A stretch of 64,000 bases of DNA. Origin: Sediminibacter sp. Hel_I_10 (GTDB taxonomy: Bacteria > Bacteroidota > Bacteroidia > Flavobacteriales > Flavobacteriaceae). Both the position numbers and the translations under genes were made by a program. Positions 28,104 through 37,961 of this stretch are shown here, one piece after another. The notes beneath the pieces are model-generated. The model was not told the origin of the DNA. It saw nothing but the letters and a program-made list of their open reading frames with translations, and ran no database searches. Position 1 is the stretch's first letter; each line of letters opens with the position of its first letter. Location: the NCBI RefSeq assembly GCF_000688335.1, contig NZ_JHZX01000001.1, positions 1,736,001-1,800,000 of the forward strand, read 5' to 3'.

Positions 28104-29756
28104 CTATTGTTGAGCTATATCCTTATAGTAACTCAATAAATTTGCTGTAGAAGCATCATGCACTGTTTTAATGCTATCATCATTGATTTCGTTCAGAATA
28201 CTACTAGCCAATTGTTTACCCAATTCTACACCAAATTGATCATAACTATAAATATTCCATACAATACCTTGTACAAAAATCTTATGCTCATACATAGCTA
28301 TAAGCTTCCCTAAGCTTTCAGGACTCAACTTATCTATCAATATGGTAGTCGTAGGCTTATTGCCCTCAAATACTTTAAAAGGCGTGAGCTGCTTTCTTAT
28401 TTCTTCGGAAACACCGTGCGCTTTAAATTCTGCTATAACCGCTTCCTTTGACTTCCCATTTAAAAGCGCTTCGGTTTGTGCAAAGAAATTAGACATCAGT
28501 TTGTCTTGATGATCTTGATTGCCATGAAGTGAATTTGCAAAACCAATAAATTCTGCCGGGATTAACTTTGTGCCTTGATGGATCAATTGAAAGAAGGCAT
28601 GCTGAGCATTAGTACCTGGTTCTCCCCAGATAATGGTACCCGTTTGATACTCGATTTTATCTCCATTTCTATCCACGCTTTTACCATTGCTTTCCATTAT
28701 ACCTTGTTGTAAATAGGTAGCAAATTGATTAAGATATTGCGAATAAGGAATGACGGCTTCTGTCTCAACTTTAAAAAAGTTGTTATACCAGACACTCAGC
28801 ATGGCTGAAATGACTGGGATGTTTTTATCAAATGACTCATTTTTGAAATGCTCATCCATTTTATGAGCACCTAATAGCAACTTATCAAAATTATCAAAAC
28901 CTACGGCCAAGCTAATCGAAAGTCCGACCGCGCTCCAAAGTGAAAAACGACCTCCTACCCAATTCCACATGGGGAAAATGTTATTTTCATCTATACCAAA
29001 AGCTTTCACGTTCTCAATATTTGTAGAGACCGCAACAAAGTGTTTTGAAACTGCTTCTTCGTTTGCCGATTCAAGAAACCACGCCTTAATGGTATTGGCA
29101 TTGGACAGTGTTTCTTGTGTGGTAAATGTTTTTGAAACGATTACAAATAAGGTCGTTTCAGGATCTAACAACTTGATCACTTCATTAACATGATCTCCAT
29201 CAACATTACTTACAAAATGTGTTTGAAGCTGATTTTTATAATAGGTTAAGGCTTCTACAACCATGGCAGGTCCCAAATCTGATCCTCCAATACCTATATT
29301 TACAACATCGGTAATAGATTTACCGGTATATCCTTTAATTTCTCCATTAATAACTTTTTTGGAGAAGGTCTTGATTTGATCTTTCACCTCATAGATCTCA
29401 GGCATTACATCTTTACCGTCAACCAATACCTGTGCCGTTTTAGGATTTCTCAAAGCTGTATGCAATACTTCACGGCCTTCTGTAGCATTAATCACTTCGC
29501 CTCCAAAATATTGAGACATCGCCGTTTTTAGTCCAACCTCATCTGCTAATTCTAATAGCAACTTCACCGTTTCACCAGTGATGCGGTTTTTAGAATAATC
29601 CACATAGAAGTCCTCCCATTTAATGGTCAAATCTTTTGCTCTGTTAGAATCATCTTCAAAAAAGCTTTTAACCTGATGGTTTTTTATGGCTTCAAAATGG
29701 GATTCTAATTTTTTCCAGGCCTTTGTTGTTGTTGGATTGATGTTTGGTAATGCCAT
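28104..29756 (-). CDS. pgi: glucose-6-phosphate isomerase
   Basis: A 550-residue glycolytic enzyme interconverting glucose-6-phosphate and fructose-6-phosphate. Signatures are GIGGSDLGPAMV, the sugar-phosphate binding stretch VSKTFTTQETLSNA, NGKSVDRNG, the catalytic Glu region GEPGTNAQHAFFQLIHQG, and the C-terminal GVELGKQLA. The length is typical. Its ATG overlaps the stop of the M23 lipoprotein gene by one base (TAATG), so translation is coupled in the operon DUF3108-TDO-M23-pgi. Confidence 0.97.
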   Translation of the reverse strand: MALPNINPTTTKAWKKLESHFEAIKNHQVKSFFEDDSNRAKDLTIKWEDFYVDYSKNRITGETVKLLLELADEVGLKTAMSQYFGGEVINATEGREVLHTALRNPKTAQVLVDGKDVMPEIYEVKDQIKTFSKKVINGEIKGYTGKSITDVVNIGIGGSDLGPAMVVEALTYYKNQLQTHFVSNVDGDHVNEVIKLLDPETTLFVIVSKTFTTQETLSNANTIKAWFLESANEEAVSKHFVAVSTNIENVKAFGIDENNIFPMWNWVGGRFSLWSAVGLSISLAVGFDNFDKLLLGAHKMDEHFKNESFDKNIPVISAMLSVWYNNFFKVETEAVIPYSQYLNQFATYLQQGIMESNGKSVDRNGDKIEYQTGTIIWGEPGTNAQHAFFQLIHQGTKLIPAEFIGFANSLHGNQDHQDKLMSNFFAQTEALLNGKSKEAVIAEFKAHGVSEEIRKQLTPFKVFEGNKPTTTILIDKLSPESLGKLIAMYEHKIFVQGIVWNIYSYDQFGVELGKQLASSILNEINDDSIKTVHDASTANLLSYYKDIAQQ

Positions 29757-31066
29757 TATTGGATGTTAGAGGTTACTATGTTTTCTTCTGAAGTAGAATT
29801 TGTGTTATGATCGTCAAATTGAATTCCATCTAATTTTGATTTTAGTGGTTCAATAAATTCGACGTATTTCGACTTTAAAGATTCGGGTATTGATTCTGCT
29901 TCAGGTAATTTTTCTTTAAATGGATCTACTTGTTTACCGTTTTTCCAAAAACGATAACAAACATGAGGACCTCCTGTATTACCAGTCATTCCTACCCAAC
30001 CAATCACATCTCCTTGCTTTACATACTGCCCTTTTTTCACCTTCTGGTCTTTCATGTGCAAATATTGAGTGCTATAAGTACCGTTGTGTTTGATTTTCAC
30101 ATATTTGCCATTACCACCGCGTCTTGTAGATTCTTCTACCGTTCCATTTGCCGTTGCCAAAATAGGTGTTCCGATAGGTGCCGCAAAATCGGTGCCTTTA
30201 TGTGGTCTCAACTTATAACCGTAGTAAGCAATACGACGGTTGAGGTTATAGCGTGATGAAATACGGCTAAATTGTACTGGTGCTTTTAAGAATGTTCGAC
30301 GAAGGCTTTTAGTGTTTTCATCAAAATAATCAGAAATACGCTTGGTGCTATCCACTTCAAAATTGAACGCATAAAACGGTTCATTTTTATGCTCAAAATA
30401 GGCAGCATCAATACTTTCGATCCCTGCATAAATGGAGTCATCAATAAAACGCTGTTTATAAACAATCTTAAATCGATCTCCTTTTTGTAATCTAAAGAAA
30501 TCAATCGTCCAAGCATAGATATCACTCATGTCATTGATCAAAGCATAAGGTAATCCTTGATTCTCCATGGTTTCAGATAAGTTGTTCATTACAATACCAG
30601 AGGCTTCTTTTTCAACTATGGTAATGGGTTTTTTATCTTTATATGCTGAAATCGAATCCTTAAAATTAATCACAACATAATCAATGCTGTTCTCTTGATA
30701 GATGAATGTTTCTGGGGTCTGTAAAGAATCGTTTGCACAAAGCAGCATATAGGGCTGACCTGCTCGCAACCTTCTAATATCAAATGTATCCCTAACCTTT
30801 TCGGCGATATTAAAAATTTTAGGATACCCAATATGGTTCCGTTCTAGGATTTCGCCAAAACTGTCGCCATTTTTTACCGTATCTCGTTTTACAACATAAT
30901 CATCGAGAACAAAACCAAATTCCTTAACCGGTTCTGGTTCAATTATTGGCTCTGTAATAACAACATCTTCTTGCTTTTCATCCTCTTTGCAAGAGGTTAC
31001 TGCAACACTTAAAAAGAGTAGTATAACTAAATATTTCAAAGGTTTCAACGCGTTAGTCTTAAACAT
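29756..31066 (-). CDS. M23 family peptidase lipoprotein
   Basis: A 436-residue protein starting at ATG 31066. The frame can be extended upstream, but that would run deep into the tryptophan dioxygenase gene and bury the signal peptide. The N-terminus has an SPII lipobox with Cys26 (AVTSCKED). An N-terminal region (VKNGDSFGEILERN) resembles a LysM/OapA-like module. The C-terminal LytM domain has the zinc-binding HKGTDFAAP and YLHMKD motifs and GNTGGPHVCYRF. It should cut peptide cross-links in peptidoglycan. It overlaps the upstream gene by eight bases and pgi by one. Confidence 0.92.
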   Translation of the reverse strand: MFKTNALKPLKYLVILLFLSVAVTSCKEDEKQEDVVITEPIIEPEPVKEFGFVLDDYVVKRDTVKNGDSFGEILERNHIGYPKIFNIAEKVRDTFDIRRLRAGQPYMLLCANDSLQTPETFIYQENSIDYVVINFKDSISAYKDKKPITIVEKEASGIVMNNLSETMENQGLPYALINDMSDIYAWTIDFFRLQKGDRFKIVYKQRFIDDSIYAGIESIDAAYFEHKNEPFYAFNFEVDSTKRISDYFDENTKSLRRTFLKAPVQFSRISSRYNLNRRIAYYGYKLRPHKGTDFAAPIGTPILATANGTVEESTRRGGNGKYVKIKHNGTYSTQYLHMKDQKVKKGQYVKQGDVIGWVGMTGNTGGPHVCYRFWKNGKQVDPFKEKLPEAESIPESLKSKYVEFIEPLKSKLDGIQFDDHNTNSTSEENIVTSNIQ

Positions 31067-31991
31067 TATTTCCCCAATTTTCCAATTCTTCATCGCTCCA
31101 AAGTTCAGGAAAAAATATGCGTTTTTGATATTTTGGATGCATATATTTCTTCCAGTCACTGCCTCCCGTAGCCTCGCCATCTCCAGTACCACTTTCGATA
31201 TAATGCTTGGCTGCATTGTAATGTGCCATTACCCAAGTTACGTTTACCGTATAATCATAATGACGCATCGCTTTAACTAAAGCCTCATCTTCTTGATCTT
31301 CTTTTGGCAACTCTTTAAATCTTGACCAGAGGTTTTTGGTATTATACGTTTGCATGAAACGAATAAAATCGCCTTTGTAACGTTTTTCAAAATTGACCAA
31401 TAAGGTCGACTTTTTACCGGTTTCGTAATCTTTCCCTGCGGCTTGCCAATACAAATGCTCAAACGCATGCTCAAAAGGGGTGTTTCTATCTATGGTTTTT
31501 CTAAATCTGAAATCAATAAGATTGATTAATTCTGTAGAAGCAAATTCAATCATACGGTATTGTGCACTTTGAAATCCGCTTGCTGGAGTTAAGGTATATC
31601 GAAATTTCATATACTGCTCTATGTCCATCCCTTCTCTCATGATGTTGAAAGAGGTTGTTAGCATATCAAAATACCGACTTACCCTCATGATCTTATTCTC
31701 AAAAAAAGAAACATCTAAATCTTCTTTTTGGGCCACCTGATCAATTTCCCAAAGAATCATTTTAAAAATGAGCTCATTGATTTGATGATAAGAAATAAAC
31801 ACCATCTCGTCTGGCAAGGTGGTGCGTTGTATTTGAAGGTTTAGTAACGCATCGGTTTGAATATAGTCCCAATACGTAATTGGCTTGCTGTAAAGCAAGC
31901 CATAGAGATGATCATCTGTATTTTGATCAATTTTTATATACTTCTCTTGAAGCTGTTTGACGACGTCGTCAAACTTATGTAAATCGTGCAT
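31059..31991 (-). CDS. kynA: tryptophan 2,3-dioxygenase
   Basis: A 310-residue heme enzyme that opens the indole ring of L-tryptophan to N-formylkynurenine, the first step of the kynurenine pathway. Family motifs are TYWDYIQTDALLNLQ, FISYHQINELIFK, SGFQSAQYRMIEF, and MAHYNAAKHYI followed by GTGDGEATGGSDW, the substrate-binding GTGxATGGS loop and heme-ligand His region. The next kynurenine-pathway genes are not in the window. It lies nine bases after the DUF3108 gene and overlaps the M23 gene. Confidence 0.95.
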   Translation of the reverse strand: MHDLHKFDDVVKQLQEKYIKIDQNTDDHLYGLLYSKPITYWDYIQTDALLNLQIQRTTLPDEMVFISYHQINELIFKMILWEIDQVAQKEDLDVSFFENKIMRVSRYFDMLTTSFNIMREGMDIEQYMKFRYTLTPASGFQSAQYRMIEFASTELINLIDFRFRKTIDRNTPFEHAFEHLYWQAAGKDYETGKKSTLLVNFEKRYKGDFIRFMQTYNTKNLWSRFKELPKEDQEDEALVKAMRHYDYTVNVTWVMAHYNAAKHYIESGTGDGEATGGSDWKKYMHPKYQKRIFFPELWSDEELENWGNNV

Positions 31992-32000
31992 GCTGGTTTG

Positions 32001-32780
32001 TTAGTCAAATTCTACTTGAAAGGAATGTTTTAAGCCCTTAAAGGCTTCGAGATTAGCTTGCAACGAACCGACGGCTAAATCTGCCTTGATCTTAAGTGGG
32101 ATTTTGTTGTCATCTGCACTAACCCAAAGCGTCAAGCTTTCTTGCTCCTTAAACACACGACCTGCCATAACGTAAGGTCTAAATTTTAAGGTTTTTACCC
32201 TGCCAAACTCGGTATCTATCGTTTCCCTTCCAAGGAACTTTAGTTTAAAATTAAAATTTTCTTCATCAAAAAACATGTTGAGTGCTACAACATCGTTCTC
32301 TTTGATGCTTTTTGTGTCATAATTATTGCGAAGATAATAAAATGCCGAGACCATGTCTTGTACATCCTTCTCAGTAGCTATAATTTTTTTTGTCTTATGT
32401 TTTTTGTTTTCTACTAAAGCCTCTTGTTTGGCATGATCAAAATCAATCTCAATATCTTTAGTATGGCCGCCCTCGTCAATTTTTCTTATAAACTTGTAGG
32501 GCATTCCGGTGGTTTTGTCAATATAAGTCTCATAGCGATCTTTAACCTTAAAAAACCACTTAATTGCACCAGTGGTCCAACCCGTACCAACAACATGATA
32601 CACCGGTTTACCATTGATACTCGATTCATTGACTTCTAAAGTAGCATTACCAGCTTTAAGAAAGTTACTGTAGCTCATCTCAAATTTAAACCATTCGCCA
32701 TCTTGATACGCCATTTGCTCTTGAGCCGAGGCGGTCTCAAAAGCCAAAATCAAAGTCATAAATAGTAACAGATTCTTCAT
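32001..32780 (-). CDS. DUF3108 domain-containing exported protein
   Basis: A 259-residue protein starting at ATG 32780, with a signal peptide (KNLLLFMTLILAFETASA). The start at 32801 would add a short non-signal leader. The mature part matches DUF3108 in pattern: DGEWFKFEMSYSNFLKAGNATLEV near the start, DRYETYIDKTTGMPYKFIR, and SLTLWVSADDNKIPLKIKADL. The function is unknown; a periplasmic beta-rich lipid-binding-like fold is often suggested. It heads the operon with tryptophan dioxygenase, the M23 peptidase and pgi. Confidence 0.88.
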   Translation of the reverse strand: MKNLLLFMTLILAFETASAQEQMAYQDGEWFKFEMSYSNFLKAGNATLEVNESSINGKPVYHVVGTGWTTGAIKWFFKVKDRYETYIDKTTGMPYKFIRKIDEGGHTKDIEIDFDHAKQEALVENKKHKTKKIIATEKDVQDMVSAFYYLRNNYDTKSIKENDVVALNMFFDEENFNFKLKFLGRETIDTEFGRVKTLKFRPYVMAGRVFKEQESLTLWVSADDNKIPLKIKADLAVGSLQANLEAFKGLKHSFQVEFD

Positions 32781-33087
32781 CATAGTAATTATTACAAACA
32801 CAACTTAGAGGTTGCGTTTTCGTGTATAGTAGGTACTTTTACAATTACTATTCCAAAAATAGAAATTAAATTGAAATGGCTATAAATAAAGGTGTTATAG
32901 TTATGTTAGATTTTCTATTAAATAAGTCAATATGAGTATTAGAAAACACCTTTTTTTTTCTTCGGAAATGTGAGCCAAAATTCAATTTTTCAAAAGACAG
33001 AATTTGAACAATTCTCAATGGTACGTATAGAAAAGACCTGAACATTTTAAAAAACATTCAGGTCTATTTGATATGAAAATCTAAAAT
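32781..33087. other. intergenic region between hppD and the DUF3108 operon
   Basis: About 300 bases without a gene. It holds the hppD terminator at its left end and must contain the start of the DUF3108 operon. TATTTTTG on the minus strand (32861-32854) could be a -7 box, but I see no TTG at the right distance. Short frames on either strand look like noise. Confidence 0.5.
33030..33066 (-). terminator. intrinsic-type hairpin after a minus-strand transcript, right of hppD
   Basis: AGACCTGAA (33034-33042) pairs with TTCAGGTCT (33057-33065). The minus-strand RNA continues into UUUUC. It lies 23 bases to the right of the hppD stop (33088), thus downstream of hppD on the minus strand. Confidence 0.8.
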
Positions 33088-34248
33088 TTAAAGTGTGCCT
33101 CTTTTCTCTTGTTCGCGTTCTATAGACTCAAACAAAGCTTTAAAATTACCAGCACCAAAACCTTTTGCACCCATTCTTTGAATGATCTCAAAAAATAAGG
33201 TCGGTCTGTCCTCTAGTGGCTTGGTAAAGATTTGGAGTAGATAGCCTTCTTCATCAGCATCTACAAGGATAGATAGTTCCTGTAATTTTGAAATATCTTC
33301 TTTCATCATATCTCGATGCGCTCCCAAACGTTCAGGAATCATATCGTAATACGATTGTGGCGGTGGCGGTAAAAACTCAATACCACGAGACTTCAATTGC
33401 GCCACAGTGCCTATAATATCATCTGTAGCTACTGCAATATGCTGAACACCAGAATCTTCGTAAAAATCGAGATATTCTTCTATTTGCGATTTTTTAGCCG
33501 CTTTTGCCGGCTCATTGATAGGGAATTTAATGCGTCCGTTACCATTACTCATTACCTTACTCATGAGTGCTGAATATTCGGTATGGATTTGCTTATCATC
33601 AAAAGACAGAAAGTTCACAAAACCCATAACATCCTCATACCATTTGACCCATTTGTTCATTTGGCCCCAGCCAACGTTGCCCACCATGTGGTCAATATAT
33701 TTTAATCCTACCGATTCTGGATTGTAGTCTGATTCCCATGGCTTAAAACCTGGCATAAACGTGCCATTATAGTTTTTACGCTCTACAAACATATGAACCG
33801 TTTCGCCATACGTGTAAATCCCCGCACGAACCACTTCACCATGCTCATCTTTTTCAACGGTTGGTTCCATAAAAGGTTTTGCGCCTCTTTTGGTGGTTTC
33901 TTCAAAAGATTTACGGGCATCTTCCACCCAAAGGGCAACCACTTTTACGCCGTCACCATGTTTAACGATATGGTCGTTTATTGGAGACGAACTGCTTAAA
34001 GGTGTGGTCAACACCAAACGTATTTTATCTTGTTTGAGCACGTAACTTACCGAATCTTTAGAACCTGTCTCTAAACCTCTGTAAGCATAAGATTGAAAGC
34101 CGAACGCTGTTTTATAGAAATGAGCAGATTGTTTGGCATTGCCAACGTAAAATTCAACATAATCTGTACCTAACAATGGTAAAAAATCTTGGGCTTTGTC
34201 AAAGATCTTTTCCAATCCGTAATCAACGCTTTTTACTTCTTTTGCCAT
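33088..34248 (-). CDS. hppD: 4-hydroxyphenylpyruvate dioxygenase
   Basis: A 386-residue non-heme Fe(II) enzyme converting 4-hydroxyphenylpyruvate to homogentisate in tyrosine degradation. Two vicinal-oxygen-chelate domains are visible (DYVEFYVGNAKQSAHFY and YIDHMVGNVGWGQMNKWVKWYE). The iron ligands are the His in IDHMV, the His in VQHIAVATDD and the Glu in FFEIIQR. The C-terminus GFGAGNFKALFESIEREQ closes the active site. It lies about 180 bases downstream of hmgA on the same strand. Confidence 0.97.
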   Translation of the reverse strand: MAKEVKSVDYGLEKIFDKAQDFLPLLGTDYVEFYVGNAKQSAHFYKTAFGFQSYAYRGLETGSKDSVSYVLKQDKIRLVLTTPLSSSSPINDHIVKHGDGVKVVALWVEDARKSFEETTKRGAKPFMEPTVEKDEHGEVVRAGIYTYGETVHMFVERKNYNGTFMPGFKPWESDYNPESVGLKYIDHMVGNVGWGQMNKWVKWYEDVMGFVNFLSFDDKQIHTEYSALMSKVMSNGNGRIKFPINEPAKAAKKSQIEEYLDFYEDSGVQHIAVATDDIIGTVAQLKSRGIEFLPPPPQSYYDMIPERLGAHRDMMKEDISKLQELSILVDADEEGYLLQIFTKPLEDRPTLFFEIIQRMGAKGFGAGNFKALFESIEREQEKRGTL

Positions 34249-34429
34249 AATTAATAAGTTATCCGATTTAAACTCTGTTTTAAAGAGCCTCCAAACTTGG
34301 ACCTTGTTTAGAATTTATTCTTGTTTTTAGTTATTTATAATGTGTTTCTTTTAGGCTAAAATTTCCGAAGAATATCTATTAAGGAATAATGGCCCTCAAT
34401 TTAAAGCATCGGTTAATAGCCTTAATCAT

Positions 34430-35590
34430 TTAATGGTCTAACCATGATTTGAAATAATCTTCATCAGCAATTTTCATAGCTTCCTCGGTGAGCTGTAAAG
34501 GCTTAAATGTGTCTACCATAACCGCTAATTCCTTGGTCTTTGTCTTTCCTATACTGCGCTCTGTAGCTCCCGGGTGCGGACCATGCGGAATCCCTGCAGG
34601 GTGTAAGGAAATGTGGCCTGCCTCAATATCATTACGGCTCATAAAATCACCATCAACATAGTACAGCACCTCATCACTATCAATATTACTGTGATTATAT
34701 GGTGCAGGAATGCTGTCTGGATGGTAATCATACAAACGCGGTACAAAACTGCACACTACAAAAGCATCGGTCTCAAAGGTTTGATGTACCGGTGGCGGTT
34801 GGTGAATACGACCAGTAATGGGCTCAAAATCATGAATGGAAAATGCGTAGGGATAATTGTAACCGTCATACCCTACGACATCAAAAGGATGTGAAGCATA
34901 AACCATTTCAAAAATATCACCTTGCTTTTTAATTTTCATTAAAAACTCTCCCGATTCATTATTGGTTTCCAATTCATACGGACGTCTTAAATCACGTTCG
35001 CAGTACGGAGAGTGTTCCAGCAGTTGCCCAAACCAATTGCGATAACGCTTTGGTGTGTAAATAGGGCGTCGAGACTCTACAATAAACAACCTATTGTCTT
35101 CTTGATCAAAATCTATTTTATAAATAACGCCTCTTGGGATGACCAAATAGTCGCCGTATTTAAAATCAAGATTCCCTAAATGCGTACGCAGTTTACCTGA
35201 ACCTTTATGAATAAAAATAAGCTCGTCGGCATCAGAGTTTTTATAGAAATAATCTTTTGTAGATGCTTTTGGTGACGCTAAAATAATGGTGCAATCACTA
35301 TTGGTCAAAATCGCTTTTCTGCTCTCTAAAAAATCTTGCTCTGGCTTTACTTGAAAGCCTCTTAGGCGATATGATTGTATATGATTGGCCTTTGCAATCT
35401 TTGGCGCAACGCTATATTGCTTTTTAATGGTCTTGACCTGCGTAGGTCGCTGTTCGTGATAACTATTGGTAGACATCCCATCAAAACCGATGGTCCCAAA
35501 CAATTGTTCGTAATATAAACTCCCGTCTTCTTTACGAAATTGCGTGTGGCGTTTTGGAGGGATTTTCCCTAATTTATGATAAAAAGGCAT
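34430..35590 (-). CDS. hmgA: homogentisate 1,2-dioxygenase
   Basis: A 386-residue cupin-fold Fe(II) enzyme that opens homogentisate to maleylacetoacetate. The metal-site motifs are PPPVHQTFET, the stretch PYNHSNIDSDEVLYY (His and Glu ligands) and IPHGPHPG (His ligand). It is somewhat shorter than the roughly 440-residue animal and proteobacterial enzymes, as is usual for the Bacteroidota form. It acts directly on the product of the adjacent hppD. The genes for maleylacetoacetate isomerase and fumarylacetoacetase are not in the window. Confidence 0.95.
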   Translation of the reverse strand: MPFYHKLGKIPPKRHTQFRKEDGSLYYEQLFGTIGFDGMSTNSYHEQRPTQVKTIKKQYSVAPKIAKANHIQSYRLRGFQVKPEQDFLESRKAILTNSDCTIILASPKASTKDYFYKNSDADELIFIHKGSGKLRTHLGNLDFKYGDYLVIPRGVIYKIDFDQEDNRLFIVESRRPIYTPKRYRNWFGQLLEHSPYCERDLRRPYELETNNESGEFLMKIKKQGDIFEMVYASHPFDVVGYDGYNYPYAFSIHDFEPITGRIHQPPPVHQTFETDAFVVCSFVPRLYDYHPDSIPAPYNHSNIDSDEVLYYVDGDFMSRNDIEAGHISLHPAGIPHGPHPGATERSIGKTKTKELAVMVDTFKPLQLTEEAMKIADEDYFKSWLDH

Positions 35591-35726
35591 TTGTAACTGT
35601 ATTATGATGTGTTAATGAATAGAAGATTAGAACCAATTTCTATTCTGTTTTAAAGATACAAATATAGAAGGGTTTACAAAAGAAAAAGAGCCAGAGCATT
35701 TTTACTGTTATAGACAGGTTGCCGTA

Positions 35727-37961
35727 TCAAAACCAGAATCCCAGATTAAAATACCAGACATTATCCTCTTGTTCTGGAGAAAAACTGTACTTCACTTGTA
35801 TTGGACCAAGAAAGGTCTCAATACCATAACCTAAGGCATAGCCTCTATACTCTGGTAGCGTGAGCCACTCTCCGGTTTCAAAAATCTCATTGTCTATATT
35901 GGCCCAATTGCCTTCTAGCGTGATGTGGTGTTTTTTGAATAACTCATAATCCAATGAGGCATAAGCCTTCACAAAACTATCGCCAGTTAACGCTATAAAA
36001 TCGTATCCCAAAAACGGTGTGAAGTTATTTATAAAGTTATTGCCATATCCACCAAGTGCGAAACCAAGCGCCTCACTGTTTTCTCCTCCTAAAGAAAAAC
36101 CTCCAGCAGTTTTTATATTTATGGCAAATTTATCGTTTAAACTAAAGGCGTAACCCATATCTGCCTTGGCTATTGAAAATTCATTAAAATCGGCATTGAA
36201 ATCTGAAGCCAATAAATAGGTATGAAAATCACCACTAAAGTAAACACCGTTAGATGGGTAATATTTATCATTATACGTATCCAGCTTCAACGTCCCAAAA
36301 ACGCTAAAGTAGTCTGTGTTTTCAAACAAGAACTCATCGGTTTCATCATTAAGCGTGATGGTTTCAGATTTAACGGTCAACCGTTTATGTTCTGCTCCCA
36401 AACTCAACGCGAAGTCCTTTCTAAATAAGGTTTGAATGTAAAATTGATTGGTCTGGTCTCTAAGTTTTGCGTCTATTCTATTAACGTTTGTAGAGGCCAA
36501 TTGTTCATCACTCAAAAATAATTCTGGATTGATGTCTTTTTCAAATTGATTATACCGTGATCTTAAGCCAACACTCCAATAAAACCCTTTATCAATAAGA
36601 TACTCAAAATTATACCGCACGTTGTCTCCCAAAACAATATCTAAAGACGCAAAGTCATTATTAAACAACAGCCGTTTTTTTGTCAAATTTATAAGTGCTG
36701 CACTTTTATACACATCATCATAATGCAGGCCCAGCTTAAAAAATGTAGTTGTTTTACTTTCTTTTACTTGAGTTTCTAACTTATATCCTTTTTTATCCTG
36801 ATCCTTATGCAATACGTAGGTAAAACTTTCGAAATTATTAGTCGCTATTAAATTATTGATCCCCTTATTGAAATCTTTATAGCTCACCGTTTCATCTGTT
36901 TTAAGCTTGAGCTTTCCTAAAATATAGGAGCGTGTGTAACGCTTATTTCCCGAAATCCCAATGGAATTGATACGAATACTATCACAGGCTCTAAGATTAA
37001 CGTCTAATCGAGATCGATCTATTGTTTGTCGCGGTAATGCTTCAAGCGCATCTAATTTTTCAAGTGCCGCTTTTTTTCCGTTTTCAATAATTTTTTCCCC
37101 TTCACTAAAGGCAATCACGCTAAAATCTGCAATATCGGGTTTGATATAAATATCTGTTTTTTCAGCTTTGAGCTTCATGTCATTAATGGTTCTAAAGTTG
37201 TTGATTTGCACCAACACATCCAAAGCCGAAGCCATATCTTCTCTGGCAGCTAAACCATCTTGAACATCAACACCAATGATGACATCCATCCCTTTTGCCC
37301 TGAGCTCATCGACTGGATAATTATTAACAACACCGCCATCAATCAATAATTTGCCGTCAATTTCAACGGGCTGAAATAAAGACGGCAAAGCGCCACTAGC
37401 AGTAACACTCAGTGGGAGACTGCCTGAATCTAATATAACAGCTTTACCAGTTTCTACATTTGTGGCAATACAAAAAAATGGAATGGGCAATTTATCGAAG
37501 TCTGTAACATCACTCACATGCAATGTCAATTGGGATAAGAGGGTAAACACATTTTGACCTCGAGAGAGCGCTGAAGGTAATTTTAGTTTAAACTTATCAA
37601 AAGGTAAAATCACCGCATACTTCTCGTTATTCTCTCGTTCATATAAGGTTCTTGCCGATCTGGGAAGAATATCGTTAATCACGTTATCAAAATCAAGACT
37701 TTTAAAAATAGAGTCCAATTGTTTTCCGGAGTATCCAGAAGCATATAAAGACCCTATAATGGCCCCCATACTGGTACCTGCTACATAATCTATCTTAATG
37801 CCCAAACTATCAATTACCTTGAGCGCTCCAATATGAGCAAACCCCTTAGCGCCTCCTCCACTTAAAACCAAACCAATTTTTTTTTGTTGTTGTCGTGGAA
37901 GGTCTTGGGCGTGTAATGAAACACAGACCAGAAGCGACATGATGATAATGATCTGTTTCAT
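35727..37961 (-). CDS. patatin-like phospholipase with C-terminal outer-membrane barrel
   Basis: A 744-residue protein. After a signal peptide (ending SLHAQ), a patatin domain (about 28-290) shows the oxyanion-hole GGGAKG (35-40), the nucleophile GTSMG (Ser64) and the Asp in LLIDGGVVNNYP. A POTRA-like segment (about 320-400; RINSIGISGNKRYTRSYILGKL) follows, then a 16-strand-type Omp85 barrel ending VWYFNLGFWF. The architecture is that of PlpD-like type Vd autotransporters. It overlaps the uvrC stop by four bases (ATGA-type), so the two are co-transcribed. Substrate and surface release are unknown. Confidence 0.92.
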   Translation of the reverse strand: MKQIIIIMSLLVCVSLHAQDLPRQQQKKIGLVLSGGGAKGFAHIGALKVIDSLGIKIDYVAGTSMGAIIGSLYASGYSGKQLDSIFKSLDFDNVINDILPRSARTLYERENNEKYAVILPFDKFKLKLPSALSRGQNVFTLLSQLTLHVSDVTDFDKLPIPFFCIATNVETGKAVILDSGSLPLSVTASGALPSLFQPVEIDGKLLIDGGVVNNYPVDELRAKGMDVIIGVDVQDGLAAREDMASALDVLVQINNFRTINDMKLKAEKTDIYIKPDIADFSVIAFSEGEKIIENGKKAALEKLDALEALPRQTIDRSRLDVNLRACDSIRINSIGISGNKRYTRSYILGKLKLKTDETVSYKDFNKGINNLIATNNFESFTYVLHKDQDKKGYKLETQVKESKTTTFFKLGLHYDDVYKSAALINLTKKRLLFNNDFASLDIVLGDNVRYNFEYLIDKGFYWSVGLRSRYNQFEKDINPELFLSDEQLASTNVNRIDAKLRDQTNQFYIQTLFRKDFALSLGAEHKRLTVKSETITLNDETDEFLFENTDYFSVFGTLKLDTYNDKYYPSNGVYFSGDFHTYLLASDFNADFNEFSIAKADMGYAFSLNDKFAINIKTAGGFSLGGENSEALGFALGGYGNNFINNFTPFLGYDFIALTGDSFVKAYASLDYELFKKHHITLEGNWANIDNEIFETGEWLTLPEYRGYALGYGIETFLGPIQVKYSFSPEQEDNVWYFNLGFWF

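Noticed and set aside
31067-31216. N-terminal extension of the M23 lipoprotein
   Set aside because: It overlaps the C-terminal coding part of tryptophan dioxygenase and would place the signal peptide about 50 residues inside the protein.
32854-32861. TATTTTTG as a firm promoter of the DUF3108 operon
   Set aside because: There is no TTG at 17-23 bases upstream on the minus strand, so it is mentioned only as a possibility.
35591-35726. Regulatory structure between the patatin gene and hmgA
   Set aside because: I read the 136-base spacer on both strands and saw no hairpin with a T run and no consensus promoter.
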